Counted from the stretch's first letter, positions 17,096 through 25,914 are shown. The stretch: 42,256 bases of DNA from Bdellovibrionales bacterium Ga0074139 (GCA_001464795.1 LNEB01000009.1:1-42256), one strand, 5' to 3'. Numbers and translations are program-made. Notes: generated from the sequence alone by a model not told the origin.

Positions 17096-18240
17096 TTACT
17101 CAATCCTTTAAGAATTTGAATATTTTTGATGAGACTCGGATAAAGAGGACTGTTTTGATTCGACTGATCCAAGCAGGGTTCAGAAAAAAAGAATCTTAAT
17201 TCTTGCCTGAATGAAGCCTCATCCATTTTTCCTAAAACATCAGCGATTTCTAGACTGACAGGAAAATCATGTTCACCCATCATCACTTTTTTTCTGACCA
17301 AATTAAGAGATTTTGTGTAGCAGGCGTTGATAAAGCTCTCCTGTATATCAGGCAGTCCTTCATAATTAGCTGTTTCGATCGCTTTTTCATAAAGCATTCG
17401 TGAATAGCCCGCTAGAAAAACTTGAATTTTATCTTCAGCCACCGAAGCCTTTAGCTTTATGCTTTTGATTTCGTCTCTGTATTGAATGAGATCAATTTTG
17501 TTATCTGCAAAAAATTTTTCACGGTCGAATGCGAGGGTTTGAAATTCTAGTAGATATTCACTAAGTCTGGCTATTGTGTTCAGCGCAGCTGCAACATGAA
17601 CCACTCGGGCCACACAAAATTTCAAAATGACTCCTGTGTCAATTTTATCTTCACGGGAGCAATGCTGAGATATTTCTTCATTAATAGTTTTGTAAGCCTC
17701 CTTGGCCTCAATCAACATAGTAAGTGTTGTTTCCATTCTTGCTATATCTGACTTTGCAAAGGAGATGTGAATATTTTGTATTCCTCGGTAATGGTCTGCG
17801 ATGATTTTCTGAATTTTCATCGTTTCCTCAGCCGCCTTCGCATCCAAGATTCCATCCGCTAGGCTTGTTACAAATATCACAGCACTTACAATGGCTCCGA
17901 CTGGTGGATTCACCAGGGTGATGTAGCTGTTAGCAGCTCTTGCTCCAGCGTAGAGCTTACCTTTATCTGTTTCAGACTTAATGGCATCATCAGCCGCCAT
18001 TGCAAAATCAACCACAGCCAATGCCGTGGAACCGGCTCCATTCGGAACAGCTTCAGTCCCACCAAATTTGATGAAAATGACCTGATTCACCTTACTTTTT
18101 ACATAGGGCCTCAGAGTTTCATTGGCGACACCTTTAAGAGCCTCTTTTAGCATGATTTCACTAGCGTCATTGGATTGCTGGGCCAGTGAAAGACTCACAG
18201 GAAAGCAAAACATCACTAGAGCAAGTAAAAAAGTTGACAT
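17092..18240 (-). CDS. Exported alpha-helical protein (second of three-gene operon)
   Basis: 382 residues from ATG 18240. An in-frame start 33 bases upstream would overlap the preceding gene and extend a good signal peptide (MSTFLLALVMFCFPVSLSLA before QQ). After an amphipathic helix (~20-45), a hydrophobic stretch near residues 95-130 (SYITLVNPPVGAIVSAVIF) could insert in a membrane or form a helical hairpin. The rest is long helices (YRGIQNIHISFAKSDIARME onward) with paired Cys in the middle (QHCSRED, LKFCVA) and at the end (NACYTK, EPCLDQ). No family recognised. Translationally coupled to the third gene. Confidence 0.65.
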   Translation of the reverse strand: MSTFLLALVMFCFPVSLSLAQQSNDASEIMLKEALKGVANETLRPYVKSKVNQVIFIKFGGTEAVPNGAGSTALAVVDFAMAADDAIKSETDKGKLYAGARAANSYITLVNPPVGAIVSAVIFVTSLADGILDAKAAEETMKIQKIIADHYRGIQNIHISFAKSDIARMETTLTMLIEAKEAYKTINEEISQHCSREDKIDTGVILKFCVARVVHVAAALNTIARLSEYLLEFQTLAFDREKFFADNKIDLIQYRDEIKSIKLKASVAEDKIQVFLAGYSRMLYEKAIETANYEGLPDIQESFINACYTKSLNLVRKKVMMGEHDFPVSLEIADVLGKMDEASFRQELRFFFSEPCLDQSNQNSPLYPSLIKNIQILKGLSK

Positions 18241-18241
18241 A

Positions 18242-19090
18242 CTAGTTAGCAAACCTTGAGTTATTACGCTCAAATTTTTCAGCTTTCATCCTTAAGTGTT
18301 TTTCAGAGTTATATTTTTCTTCGGCTGCTTTTTCTTCGGCTATCAGCTTTTCCTGCTCGGATTTCGCATCAGCTGCTTCTTTATTCATTGCTGCAACAAG
18401 GGCGTTTAAAGATTTTGTATCAGTGGCAATCTTAATTTCAAATTTATTGATTTCATCCTGATTTTCTTGAATGATTTTTTGGAGCTGAGGGAGAATCACG
18501 GTGATTTTTTTATAAAGCTCATTCAGATTTTCACGGTTTATTTGTGATAATTCAAAAGTGCTAGCTATATACTCTTCAAGTTGAAGACCGCGGTCATTTG
18601 CTACATTCATCATAAGATCTAAAACTAGCTTCTGACGAGTCGGAATTGTTATGTGATCAAGCAGCGCAGAAAGTAGCTTGAAGTCGGACTGCTGCTCTTT
18701 TAAAGTTGCCCTTGAATTCTCGGATTGGTTTTGGATACGAACAGCACCAGAGAGCTGCATCTCAAAAGCTTTATTGATGTCTTCTAAAGTTGCGTAAAGT
18801 GCCAAATTTGAGTTTCTGATCTTTGTAAAGCCAACACTTGCCTCACTAGCGATGCCTATGACTTCATTCAATTTTGCAACCTCGCTTTGCCTACGCTGAA
18901 TCGCTTCTTGACGACGAAGCTGAGCAAGCTCTAATTGTTTTCTATTGAATTCGCGGTCCTTTTCACGGCCGTATTCGCCCAATGAATAGATATTAGCATA
19001 AGCTCGACCGAGCTTGCCGAAATCCAAAAAAGCGTAGGAAGACTGAGAAGCGAGAAGGGTAAGACACAGAAGTAGAAGTTGTTTAATCAT
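18242..19090 (-). CDS. Exported coiled-coil protein (first of three-gene operon)
   Basis: 282 residues from ATG 19090, chosen over an upstream GTG because AAGG lies eight bases before it. Signal peptide MIKQLLLLCLTLLASQSSYA before FLDFGK. The mature protein is almost entirely helical and highly charged: a coiled coil at ~35-75 (EKDREFNRKQLELAQLRRQE), another at ~185-270 (LQKIIQENQDEINKFEIK, then Lys/Glu-rich repeats). No Cys in the mature part. It ends one base before the next gene starts. Its charged coils suggest it oligomerises with the two downstream products. No family recognised. Confidence 0.65.
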   Translation of the reverse strand: MIKQLLLLCLTLLASQSSYAFLDFGKLGRAYANIYSLGEYGREKDREFNRKQLELAQLRRQEAIQRRQSEVAKLNEVIGIASEASVGFTKIRNSNLALYATLEDINKAFEMQLSGAVRIQNQSENSRATLKEQQSDFKLLSALLDHITIPTRQKLVLDLMMNVANDRGLQLEEYIASTFELSQINRENLNELYKKITVILPQLQKIIQENQDEINKFEIKIATDTKSLNALVAAMNKEAADAKSEQEKLIAEEKAAEEKYNSEKHLRMKAEKFERNNSRFAN

Positions 19091-19114
19091 TTTTGACACC
19101 TTATTTAAGGCATT

Positions 19115-19130
19115 AACTAATAGAACTAAT
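19115..19130 (-). repeat. Direct repeat AACTAAT upstream of the three-gene operon
   Basis: AACTAAT occurs twice, separated by AG (19115-19121 and 19124-19130), flanked by TTAAC and GTTAA. It lies about 25-40 bases before the ATG at 19090. It may be a regulator site. Just downstream, CCTT-AAAT-AAGG in the mRNA could pair and cover the ribosome site. Confidence 0.25.
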
Positions 19131-19156
19131 GTTAAATAATTAAAAGTAGAATGGGT

Positions 19157-19182
19157 GGCATGGAAAAGTCTTTCAACATGCC
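19157..19182. other. Inverted repeat in divergent intergenic region
   Basis: GGCATG (19157-19162) and CATGCC (19177-19182) enclose 14 bases with an inner AAAG/CTTT pairing, forming a possible extended hairpin. It sits in the 235-base region between the three-gene operon and the small secreted gene at 19326. Apart from this and the AACTAAT repeats I see nothing else clear in that region. Confidence 0.3.
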
Positions 19183-19325
19183 TAAAAGTTGCACAATTAA
19201 AAAAGTGCTGCTTACCATTCAGGGCAACTGTCTAAAGCTTGTACGACTAAAGATAACAGAATCATTTTGATCAGGCTTCAAAAATTGCAAGGTTTTTTCA
19301 TGGATATCTTTGAAAGGACTTCTGT

Positions 19326-19628
19326 ATGAAAAAATTTTTTATCACTTCACTAATCGTTTTAAGCTCACTTTCCAGCCAAGCTGAAAGCCCTACATTCAAA
19401 GTCCAATGCTTTGAAAAGATCGCAAACATGCAAGAAACCCATAAAAATAACAGCACAGCATTTATGTCACTATTTATTCTTAACAATAGTTTAACGATAT
19501 TTAACCAAACCACTGATCTAACAAACAAAAGTAAGTCGCTAGTCGTGGCCCAGGCTTCCTACAAAACTCTTGCTGAAGAGCTGCCAGTTAGCGATGTCTT
19601 AAAACTCGTTCAAGCATGCTCTTGGTAA
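19326..19628 (+). CDS. Small secreted protein of unknown function
   Basis: 100 residues. AAAGGA precedes the ATG by eight bases. Signal peptide MKKFFITSLIVLSSLSSQA before ES. The mature ~80 residues are helical with two Cys, one near the start (VQCFEK) and one at the end (QACSW), likely joined by a disulfide. The 3' end overlaps the start of the esterase gene by 13 bases, so the two are probably co-transcribed and coupled. No family recognised. Confidence 0.7.
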   Translation: MKKFFITSLIVLSSLSSQAESPTFKVQCFEKIANMQETHKNNSTAFMSLFILNNSLTIFNQTTDLTNKSKSLVVAQASYKTLAEELPVSDVLKLVQACSW

Positions 19629-20332
19629 TTAAGCTTTTATTTTTTGTAATCACTCAACTGAGCTTCGCAAGCGAAGAATTCCCAACCTATGAAGTTGTAG
19701 GACCCGCTAATGCCATCGTCCATAAGGGTTTACCTGACTCACCTACCGTTATTTACTTGCACGGCTATGGTGGCATCGGACTGACAGCCTATGAAGATAT
19801 GCAGGATGAAATTAATAAAAATAAACTATTAAAATCCTACAACTGGATTTTTCCTGACTCACCCAGAGGTGGTTGGTTTTCCATCATGTCAGAAAACCAC
19901 CAGGTGTGGCAGCAGGACTTAAAAAACACAAGAAAGTATCTTGATAAAATCGTAAAGGCCACAAAAGCTGATCCAGCAAAAATCATCTGGGCTGGATTTA
20001 GTATGGGTGCCATCACAGCTGTAGATTATGTTCTTCATTCTAAATCCAGACCCTTAGCTCTAGTTGTGGACAGCGGAATGTATTTTGATTCCAAAGATTG
20101 GAAAAGAAAAAGCCCCCACTTACAAGGCCTTCCCTTTTTCATGACCCATGACACCAGTGATGAAACTTTGCCTTTTGAAGAAGCTTTGAAGTTAGAAAGT
20201 CTTTTGAAAGATAATGGCCTATCTGGAAAGCTTAATAAAAATCGCAGATCCCACAATGTTGACAAAGGCTTTTTCACAAAAGTAGCCAAACAATTATCAA
20301 ATCCCCAAACATGCTTGGCAATCATTAAATAA
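19616..20332 (+). CDS. Exported alpha/beta hydrolase, esterase/phospholipase-like
   Basis: 238 residues with signal peptide (MLLVIKLLFFVITQLSFA before SEE). Alpha/beta hydrolase features: oxyanion region YLHGYGGIG (~48-55), nucleophile elbow GFSMG with Ser129, acid Asp in THDTSDETLPF (Asp179 or Asp182) and His213 in RRSHNVDKG. This is the carboxylesterase/phospholipase layout of the PF02230 type. It is likely periplasmic or released and acts on ester bonds of lipids or acylated polymers. Substrate unknown. The start lies inside the end of the preceding gene. Confidence 0.82.
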   Translation: MLLVIKLLFFVITQLSFASEEFPTYEVVGPANAIVHKGLPDSPTVIYLHGYGGIGLTAYEDMQDEINKNKLLKSYNWIFPDSPRGGWFSIMSENHQVWQQDLKNTRKYLDKIVKATKADPAKIIWAGFSMGAITAVDYVLHSKSRPLALVVDSGMYFDSKDWKRKSPHLQGLPFFMTHDTSDETLPFEEALKLESLLKDNGLSGKLNKNRRSHNVDKGFFTKVAKQLSNPQTCLAIIK

Positions 20333-20408
20333 AGCTCTGACATAGTTGACCCCACAGCCCTTCCACGAGTAGCTTCATTTTTAAGTCTATTTAAAAAAGG
20401 CAGGCTGT

Positions 20409-21932
20409 ATGATCGTGGGAATTCCTAAGGAAACCTTTTTAGGTGAAAAAAGAGTCGCTGCAACACCTGAAACCATCGAAAAATTGATTAAATTAGGTTT
20501 TGAAGTTCACGTGGAACCTGGTGCAGGAATTGAAGCCAATATCAACGATGAAGCTTACTTAAAAAGTGGAGCACAAATTGTTTCTAATATTTCGGGCTCT
20601 GATATTTTCCTTAAAGTCCGTGCCCCCTCGCCTGCTGAAATTGAAAAATTAAAGCCTGGATCCACATTGATTAGTTTTATTTGGCCTGCACAAAACCCCG
20701 CGCTTCTAAAGCTTTTGTGCAATAAAAAAATCAACACCATTGCCATGGACTCAGTACCAAGAATTTCTCGGGCGCAAAAGTTAGATGCTTTAAGTTCAAT
20801 GGCTAACATTGCAGGTTACCGAGCTGTGATCGAAGCGGCTCACCATTTTGGACGATTTTTTACCGGGCAAATCACGGCCGCTGGAAAAGTGCCACCCGCA
20901 CAAGTGTTTGTCATCGGAGCCGGAGTGGCAGGACTTTCTGCTATCGGAACAGCGACCTCACTGGGTGCCATTGTGAAAGCCAATGACACCAGACCTGAAG
21001 TGGCTGACCAAGTGAAATCCATGGGTGGAAGTTTTGTGAATGTGAAAGTTCAAGAATCCGGATCCAGTCAAACAGGTTACGCTGTTATCATGAGTGAAGA
21101 GTATCAAAAGGCTCAACGAGTGGTTTTCGCTAAGCAAATTTCTGAGGCTGACATCGTCATCACCACAGCTTTGATTCCTGGCAGGCCAGCACCCAAATTG
21201 ATTACCACTGAGATGGTACAATCCATGAAACCTGGCTCTGTGATTGTGGATTTAGCTAGTGAGCAAGGTGGAAACTGCGAACTGACGGTGCCAGGCGAAG
21301 TGATTAAAAAGCATGGGGTCACACTGATTGGTTATACCGATCTTCCAAGCCGCTTAGCTAAGCAATCCAGTCAACTTTACGGAACGAATTTATTTAGGTT
21401 CTTAGAAGAAATGTGCGCTCAAAAAAATGGTGTCATCCATCATAATATGAATGATGAAGTGATCCGAGGCGCCACAGTGACTTTTTCAGGTGAGATCACT
21501 TGGCCCGCCCCCGCAGTTGCTATCAGTGCAAAGGCTTCAGAGGCAAAGCCTGAAGCCAGCACAAAAGAGGCCCATAAAAAAACAGAAGAGAAAGCAAACC
21601 CATTTGTGTTTATTATAGCAGCTCTTTTGCTGCTTCTTGTGGGGCTTTATGCACCTGCAATTTTTGTGACTCAAATCACTGTTTTTATTTTGGCTTGCCT
21701 GATTGGTTATATGGTGGTGTGGAACGTGACTGCTTCTTTGCACACCCCACTGATGAGTGTCACCAATGCCATCAGTAGCATCATTATAGTGGGTGCTCTT
21801 TTGCAAACTTCATCTGAAGATTTCTGGATTCAAATTCTATCTGGCTTTGCTGTGCTTCTGACGTCGATTAATTTGTTTGGTGGATTCGCTGTTACGAAAC
21901 GCATGCTTGATATGTTTAAGAAGGGATCTTAA
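20409..21932 (+). CDS. pntA: NAD(P) transhydrogenase alpha subunit
   Basis: 507 residues, close to E. coli PntA (510). N-terminus [20 protein letters not shown] is the alanine dehydrogenase/PNT N-domain hallmark. Domain I has [20 protein letters not shown] and the NAD site [18 protein letters not shown], then a helix-rich linker and four C-terminal membrane helices from about residue 395. With PntB it forms the inner-membrane pump coupling proton entry to hydride transfer from NADH to NADP+, supplying NADPH. AGGCAGG precedes the ATG. A weak promoter (TTGACC at 20346, 18 bases, TAGCTT) may drive the pair. Confidence 0.97.
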   Translation: MIVGIPKETFLGEKRVAATPETIEKLIKLGFEVHVEPGAGIEANINDEAYLKSGAQIVSNISGSDIFLKVRAPSPAEIEKLKPGSTLISFIWPAQNPALLKLLCNKKINTIAMDSVPRISRAQKLDALSSMANIAGYRAVIEAAHHFGRFFTGQITAAGKVPPAQVFVIGAGVAGLSAIGTATSLGAIVKANDTRPEVADQVKSMGGSFVNVKVQESGSSQTGYAVIMSEEYQKAQRVVFAKQISEADIVITTALIPGRPAPKLITTEMVQSMKPGSVIVDLASEQGGNCELTVPGEVIKKHGVTLIGYTDLPSRLAKQSSQLYGTNLFRFLEEMCAQKNGVIHHNMNDEVIRGATVTFSGEITWPAPAVAISAKASEAKPEASTKEAHKKTEEKANPFVFIIAALLLLLVGLYAPAIFVTQITVFILACLIGYMVVWNVTASLHTPLMSVTNAISSIIIVGALLQTSSEDFWIQILSGFAVLLTSINLFGGFAVTKRMLDMFKKGS

Positions 21933-21934
21933 AT

Positions 21935-23341
21935 ATGACACAAAATTTAACTTCTATGATTTACTTGGGTTCTGCCGTTTTGTTTGTTTTAAGTCTTTTA
22001 GGACTGAATCACCCCGATACGGCCAGACGTGGTAATTTTTATGGCATGATCGGAATGGCGATGGCCTTAGCGGCGACTCTGTGGGCAGCAGGAGTGACCA
22101 ATTGGATTATGATTTTGGCAGCCCTTTTGGTCGGTGCAGTTATAGGACTTTTCGCTGCAAAAAAAGTGAAGACCACTCAACTGCCAGAACTCGTGGCACT
22201 GATGCACTCTTTGGTGGGACTGGCAGCTGTGCTGGTGGGTCTTTCTAGTTTCTTAGATCTCACAAAAGTTTTAGTAGGAGCAGAAAAAACCATTCATGAC
22301 GTGGAAGTCTACATTGGTATCATGGTGGGAGCCGTGACTTTTTCAGGAAGTTTGATTGCCTTTGGAAAACTTTTAGGATCGATCTCAGGCTCTCCGTTGT
22401 TATTGCCGGCCAGACATTGGCTGAACTTAAGTGTGCTAGTGGGAATCGCAATCTTGGGCTATCAATTTTTAAATGTGGATCATGATCAAGCACTGCTTTA
22501 TTTATTTGCCATGATTGTTCTTTCTTTATTCTTAGGTATTCACATGGTCATGGCCATCGGTGGTGCTGATATGCCAGTGGTGGTTTCCATGTTGAACAGC
22601 TACTCAGGTTGGGCCGCGTCTGCTACGGGCTTTATGCTGAACAATCATTTGTTGATCATCGTGGGAGCTTTAGTGGGATCCAGTGGTGCCATTTTATCAT
22701 CGATCATGTGTAAAGCCATGAATCGAAAATTTCTACATGTCATTGCTGGTGGCTTTGGCACCGACACAAAAAAAGCTTCAACAAATCCAAGTCAAGTTTT
22801 AGCTGGTGAAACAACGGCCATTTCATCTTTAGAAACAGCTGAGTTATTAAAAGATGCAAAGTCTGTAATGATCATTCCTGGTTACGGAATGGCTGTGGCA
22901 CAAGCTCAGCATACTGTTTTTGAAATCAGTCAGATTTTATCTAATGCAGGGGTGAATGTCAGATATGCTATTCATCCAGTGGCGGGACGAATGCCTGGGC
23001 ACATGAATGTGCTTTTGGCAGAAGCCAAAGTTCCTTACGATCAGGTTTTTGAAATGGAAGAAATTAATGAAGACTTTAAAAATGTGGACGTCGCGATCAT
23101 CATCGGCGCTAATGATATCGTAAATCCTGCAGCTCTTGATGACCCGAGTAGCCCCATTGCGGGAATGCCAGTTCTTGAGGTCTGGAAAGCCAAGACCTCC
23201 ATTGTTATGAAGCGCAGTATGGCCTCTGGTTATGCGGGTGTGGATAACCCACTCTTTTACAAAGATAACAACAGAATGTTATTTGGAGATGCAAAAACAA
23301 AGCTTGATGAAATTTTGCAGGCTTTGAAAGCAAATCTATAA
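21935..23341 (+). CDS. pntB: NAD(P) transhydrogenase beta subunit
   Basis: 468 residues (E. coli PntB 462). The first ~270 residues contain eight or nine membrane helices forming the proton channel, including MHSLVGLAAVLVGLSSF and GGADMPVVVSMLNSYSGWA. The C-terminal domain III binds NADP(H): PGYGMAVAQAQHTVFEI, YAIHPVAGRMPGHMNVLLAE, GANDIVNPAA, and KRSMASGYAGVDNPLF. All expected blocks are present, so the enzyme should be functional. It starts two bases after the pntA stop. The conserved element of the following lipoprotein promoter begins about 30 bases after its stop. Confidence 0.97.
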   Translation: MTQNLTSMIYLGSAVLFVLSLLGLNHPDTARRGNFYGMIGMAMALAATLWAAGVTNWIMILAALLVGAVIGLFAAKKVKTTQLPELVALMHSLVGLAAVLVGLSSFLDLTKVLVGAEKTIHDVEVYIGIMVGAVTFSGSLIAFGKLLGSISGSPLLLPARHWLNLSVLVGIAILGYQFLNVDHDQALLYLFAMIVLSLFLGIHMVMAIGGADMPVVVSMLNSYSGWAASATGFMLNNHLLIIVGALVGSSGAILSSIMCKAMNRKFLHVIAGGFGTDTKKASTNPSQVLAGETTAISSLETAELLKDAKSVMIIPGYGMAVAQAQHTVFEISQILSNAGVNVRYAIHPVAGRMPGHMNVLLAEAKVPYDQVFEMEEINEDFKNVDVAIIIGANDIVNPAALDDPSSPIAGMPVLEVWKAKTSIVMKRSMASGYAGVDNPLFYKDNNRMLFGDAKTKLDEILQALKANL

Positions 23342-23371
23342 ATCTGTCATCTTTTTCTTCATGTCTATAAA

Positions 23372-23385
23372 TTCATCAGCCGATA
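23372..23385 (+). promoter_or_regulatory. Conserved upstream element TTCATCAGCCGATA (copy 2)
   Basis: This 14-mer is identical to 3325-3338 (opposite strand). It sits 20 bases before the sigma-54-type core, with a near-palindrome TGAAA-CAC-TTTGA between, in the same position as TTAGA-CGA-TCTAA at the other locus. Possible activator site. Confidence 0.4.
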
Positions 23386-23405
23386 GAGCCTGAAACACTT
23401 TGAAC

Positions 23406-23421
23406 AGGCAAGCTCATTGCA
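23406..23421 (+). promoter_or_regulatory. Sigma-54-type -24/-12 promoter (copy 2)
   Basis: AGGCAAGCTCATTGCA fits the RpoN pattern with GG and GC 10 bases apart. Predicted start is near 23432, about 30 bases before the ATG at 23462. Only one base differs from the core at 3289-3304. Confidence 0.6.
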
Positions 23422-23461
23422 TATTTGTTTATATGCTGCCTTGTCTGATCTGGGGGATCCG

Positions 23462-25819
23462 ATGGCGATGAATTTTGTAAAAAAATTAGCCATTCATATG
23501 TCTCTTCTTGGGACACTGCTTTTTTCTCAAAATTGTACAGAGGGCTTTAAAGTTGATAGCAGCCAAAACATTGATTCACTGAACAGCGTAAACAGTGCTG
23601 TCTGCACATCAGGTGCAACGGAATCAGGATATTTAATGTCCACAGCTCTGCAGCCTCAGCTGTGCGGAAGTTTAATCACAAAAACCTGTATTAATGGTCA
23701 GTGGGACCGCTCGGAACAATTAGTTCCGACATGCCAACAACTTTGCAGACACCCCGTCACCAATGAAGCAGCCGCTGTCGGTATCACTTTTATTTCTTAT
23801 TCGGTAGCTCAAGCCGCCACTCAAGAATTATGTAACGCTGCCCGAGTGCAAAGTACTTGTAATCAAGTTTCAGGACTCTTTACCCCAGCACCAGGACTGC
23901 ATTCTGCTTGCCTCGTGCAAGGTCAAGTTTGTGCCTATGCCAATGGCCCTGGATTATCGGTGCCAAGTGGAAATATGACCGGAGCCACAGTGGCAGGCTA
24001 CACTGTACAATCCGCCACATCCCCTACACTTTGTGGGGCTCAGGTGACAAGAACTTGCCAAGCCACGGGTCTTTGGAGTGGAACCACACCTTTGTATACA
24101 ACTTGCGAGCAAAGATGTTTGCATCCTGATTCTAGTCAGCCTGTCACACAAAATACTGTTTATACTTATTTTACCAGAGCTTCAGGATCACAAGCAGAAT
24201 GTAATGCCGCACGCGTGACTTCCACTTGCCAAGCCGGCAGTGGATTGTTTGCTCCTGTTGTAGCAGCCACTAGATTTCAAAGTTGTACCGTTGTTGCAAC
24301 ACCTCCGCCACCAGGAAATAGCACTGCAGTTGTTCCTGCCGCTCAACTGGAATTTATTGATGCGAGTGGGGTCAGACAAAATGTGAGCGTGGTCGATGGA
24401 CAAACACAAATCACAGGGACAGCTCCATTTTTAGTGCAAATCGATGCCTCGGGAACTCGGGCTCCCGTCGCATTCGCAGCGCAAACTTTAAATACCGATG
24501 CTGACGCCTACTCGTTTCTGATGGTGGGATACCGTCTTCATTTTGGAGAAAATTTGAGTGGATTTTGGCGATACCCTGAAACCTTGGCTTATTCAAAAAA
24601 TGAAGAAACAGGACCTCCACTTTTTTCACGAGTTTACACAACTGTTGGCACCCATAACGCTAGATTAAAAGTTCGAGATGTATTAGGCAATGAATCCGTT
24701 CTTCGCTTCACTGTGAATGTCACAGCACCACCTGCTGCCACAAATATTCCCGTGTCAGCAGGCTCATGGCCCACTTTTCAAAGTGGTCGACGCTATACTT
24801 TGCAAGCAGGCGCTGATTACCGATCTTTTGGAACTTTAGAACTTGGTGGATTGCACAATGTGATTATTGAAAAAGTAGGCACTGGAGCTGATCCTCGAAT
24901 TGCAAATTTCAGTCCTGATGGTCGCAGCAAGTTCAACGCTACACAAAGATTTGAAGCCAGAGGTAGCCATCTTCGGTTGATTAACATCGATATCCAGCAC
25001 TTCACGGAAGGTCAAAGAGGTTTTGATTATGTGGCCGTGATCGGTGGATTGGTGAGACAGTTTTCTTTCGGCATTCAGAATTTTGCATGGGCCGAGGGCT
25101 CTGAAATTGTAAGAACAAATTGTAGATATTCACGAGGACTCTTTTTCCAAGATACCGAACTTCACAGCACGGCAGCTGGTAGTGGTTACGTCATGTTCGG
25201 CACTTACCATGGCTTTCACGCAAGAGGCACTCAGTTTGTTCACCGTGAAAATGGACCTACGACCTATTCCATGCTCAGACTCTATGGGCGTATGTTTTCA
25301 CTTCGCTTCAATAATTGGAGACTGGATGTGGACGGTAATGGAGCCAATGGAATCATGAATGGATTTTTTGCTTTGGGCGGCGCCACGCAAACCACCTGGC
25401 GCGACGACGATATGGCAGGACCTTTAAGTGCAACCTCTTATGATCAACACTATGGATTTGTTGGGGACAAAATGTTTCTGCAAAACAATCAGTTTTACGG
25501 GCAAAACTCTTTTCTGACGAATGCTCATAACACCTTGGGCGGAGGAAATCCCACAGCCACTAATTTAGTTCGCCCCCGACTTGTGGGAGCTGAAGATAAT
25601 GTGTTTTTCCCTTCTGGCAATGTGGCAAGATCCATTCAAAATGCTGAGATTGCAGGCCAACATAATTTTTGGCGTAACAACCGAAAGAATATGGGACTTG
25701 GTGAATTCGTTACAGCCACATCAGGAGCCCCCAACAGAGGCGTTGGTGATTCAGTGACGTTCCATGGACCCTATCATTTCAGTGACCAAAATCCACGCCC
25801 TGTACCGACTGGGTTTTAG
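23462..25819 (+). CDS. Chimeric lipoprotein, Cys-rich N-half, PKD-like and beta-helix C-half (copy 2)
   Basis: 785 residues from the first ATG after GGGGGA (23452-23457). Signal LLGTLLFSQNC gives lipidated Cys25, the same position as in the copy at 1387-3237. Residues ~45-278 carry the same two-fold Cys-rich module (about 89% identical by hand count). A short proline linker (PPPP at ~281) leads to an Ig/PKD-like domain (~295-425: PFLVQIDASGTRAP, VYTTVGTHNARLKVRDVLGN). Then ~350 residues of beta-repeat sequence follow (YRSFGTLELGGLHNVIIEKV, LRLINIDIQHF), probably a right-handed beta-helix of polysaccharide-binding or lyase type. Catalytic residues cannot be assigned. Likely surface-exposed. 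Confidence 0.85.
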   Translation: MAMNFVKKLAIHMSLLGTLLFSQNCTEGFKVDSSQNIDSLNSVNSAVCTSGATESGYLMSTALQPQLCGSLITKTCINGQWDRSEQLVPTCQQLCRHPVTNEAAAVGITFISYSVAQAATQELCNAARVQSTCNQVSGLFTPAPGLHSACLVQGQVCAYANGPGLSVPSGNMTGATVAGYTVQSATSPTLCGAQVTRTCQATGLWSGTTPLYTTCEQRCLHPDSSQPVTQNTVYTYFTRASGSQAECNAARVTSTCQAGSGLFAPVVAATRFQSCTVVATPPPPGNSTAVVPAAQLEFIDASGVRQNVSVVDGQTQITGTAPFLVQIDASGTRAPVAFAAQTLNTDADAYSFLMVGYRLHFGENLSGFWRYPETLAYSKNEETGPPLFSRVYTTVGTHNARLKVRDVLGNESVLRFTVNVTAPPAATNIPVSAGSWPTFQSGRRYTLQAGADYRSFGTLELGGLHNVIIEKVGTGADPRIANFSPDGRSKFNATQRFEARGSHLRLINIDIQHFTEGQRGFDYVAVIGGLVRQFSFGIQNFAWAEGSEIVRTNCRYSRGLFFQDTELHSTAAGSGYVMFGTYHGFHARGTQFVHRENGPTTYSMLRLYGRMFSLRFNNWRLDVDGNGANGIMNGFFALGGATQTTWRDDDMAGPLSATSYDQHYGFVGDKMFLQNNQFYGQNSFLTNAHNTLGGGNPTATNLVRPRLVGAEDNVFFPSGNVARSIQNAEIAGQHNFWRNNRKNMGLGEFVTATSGAPNRGVGDSVTFHGPYHFSDQNPRPVPTGF
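24101..24174 (+). repeat. 74-bp near-identical patch shared with 2522-2595
   Basis: This stretch matches the reverse complement of 2522-2595 at 73 of 74 bases, whereas flanking parts of the two lipoprotein genes differ at many third positions. It encodes TCEQRCLHPDSSQPVTQNTV and the next few residues. It looks like a gene-conversion tract. Confidence 0.7.
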
Positions 25820-25914
25820 TCAATCATGTAAATTTGACTTGACCAAAAACTTTTCGACAAATGAGCAAATTCATTCATGTATACTCCTTTTGAACTAATC
25901 AAATAGGAGTTTAT

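Noticed and set aside
19274-19288. Possible sigma-54 promoter before the small secreted gene at 19326
   Set aside because: GG and GC are 11 bases apart instead of 10, and the -24 box matches poorly.
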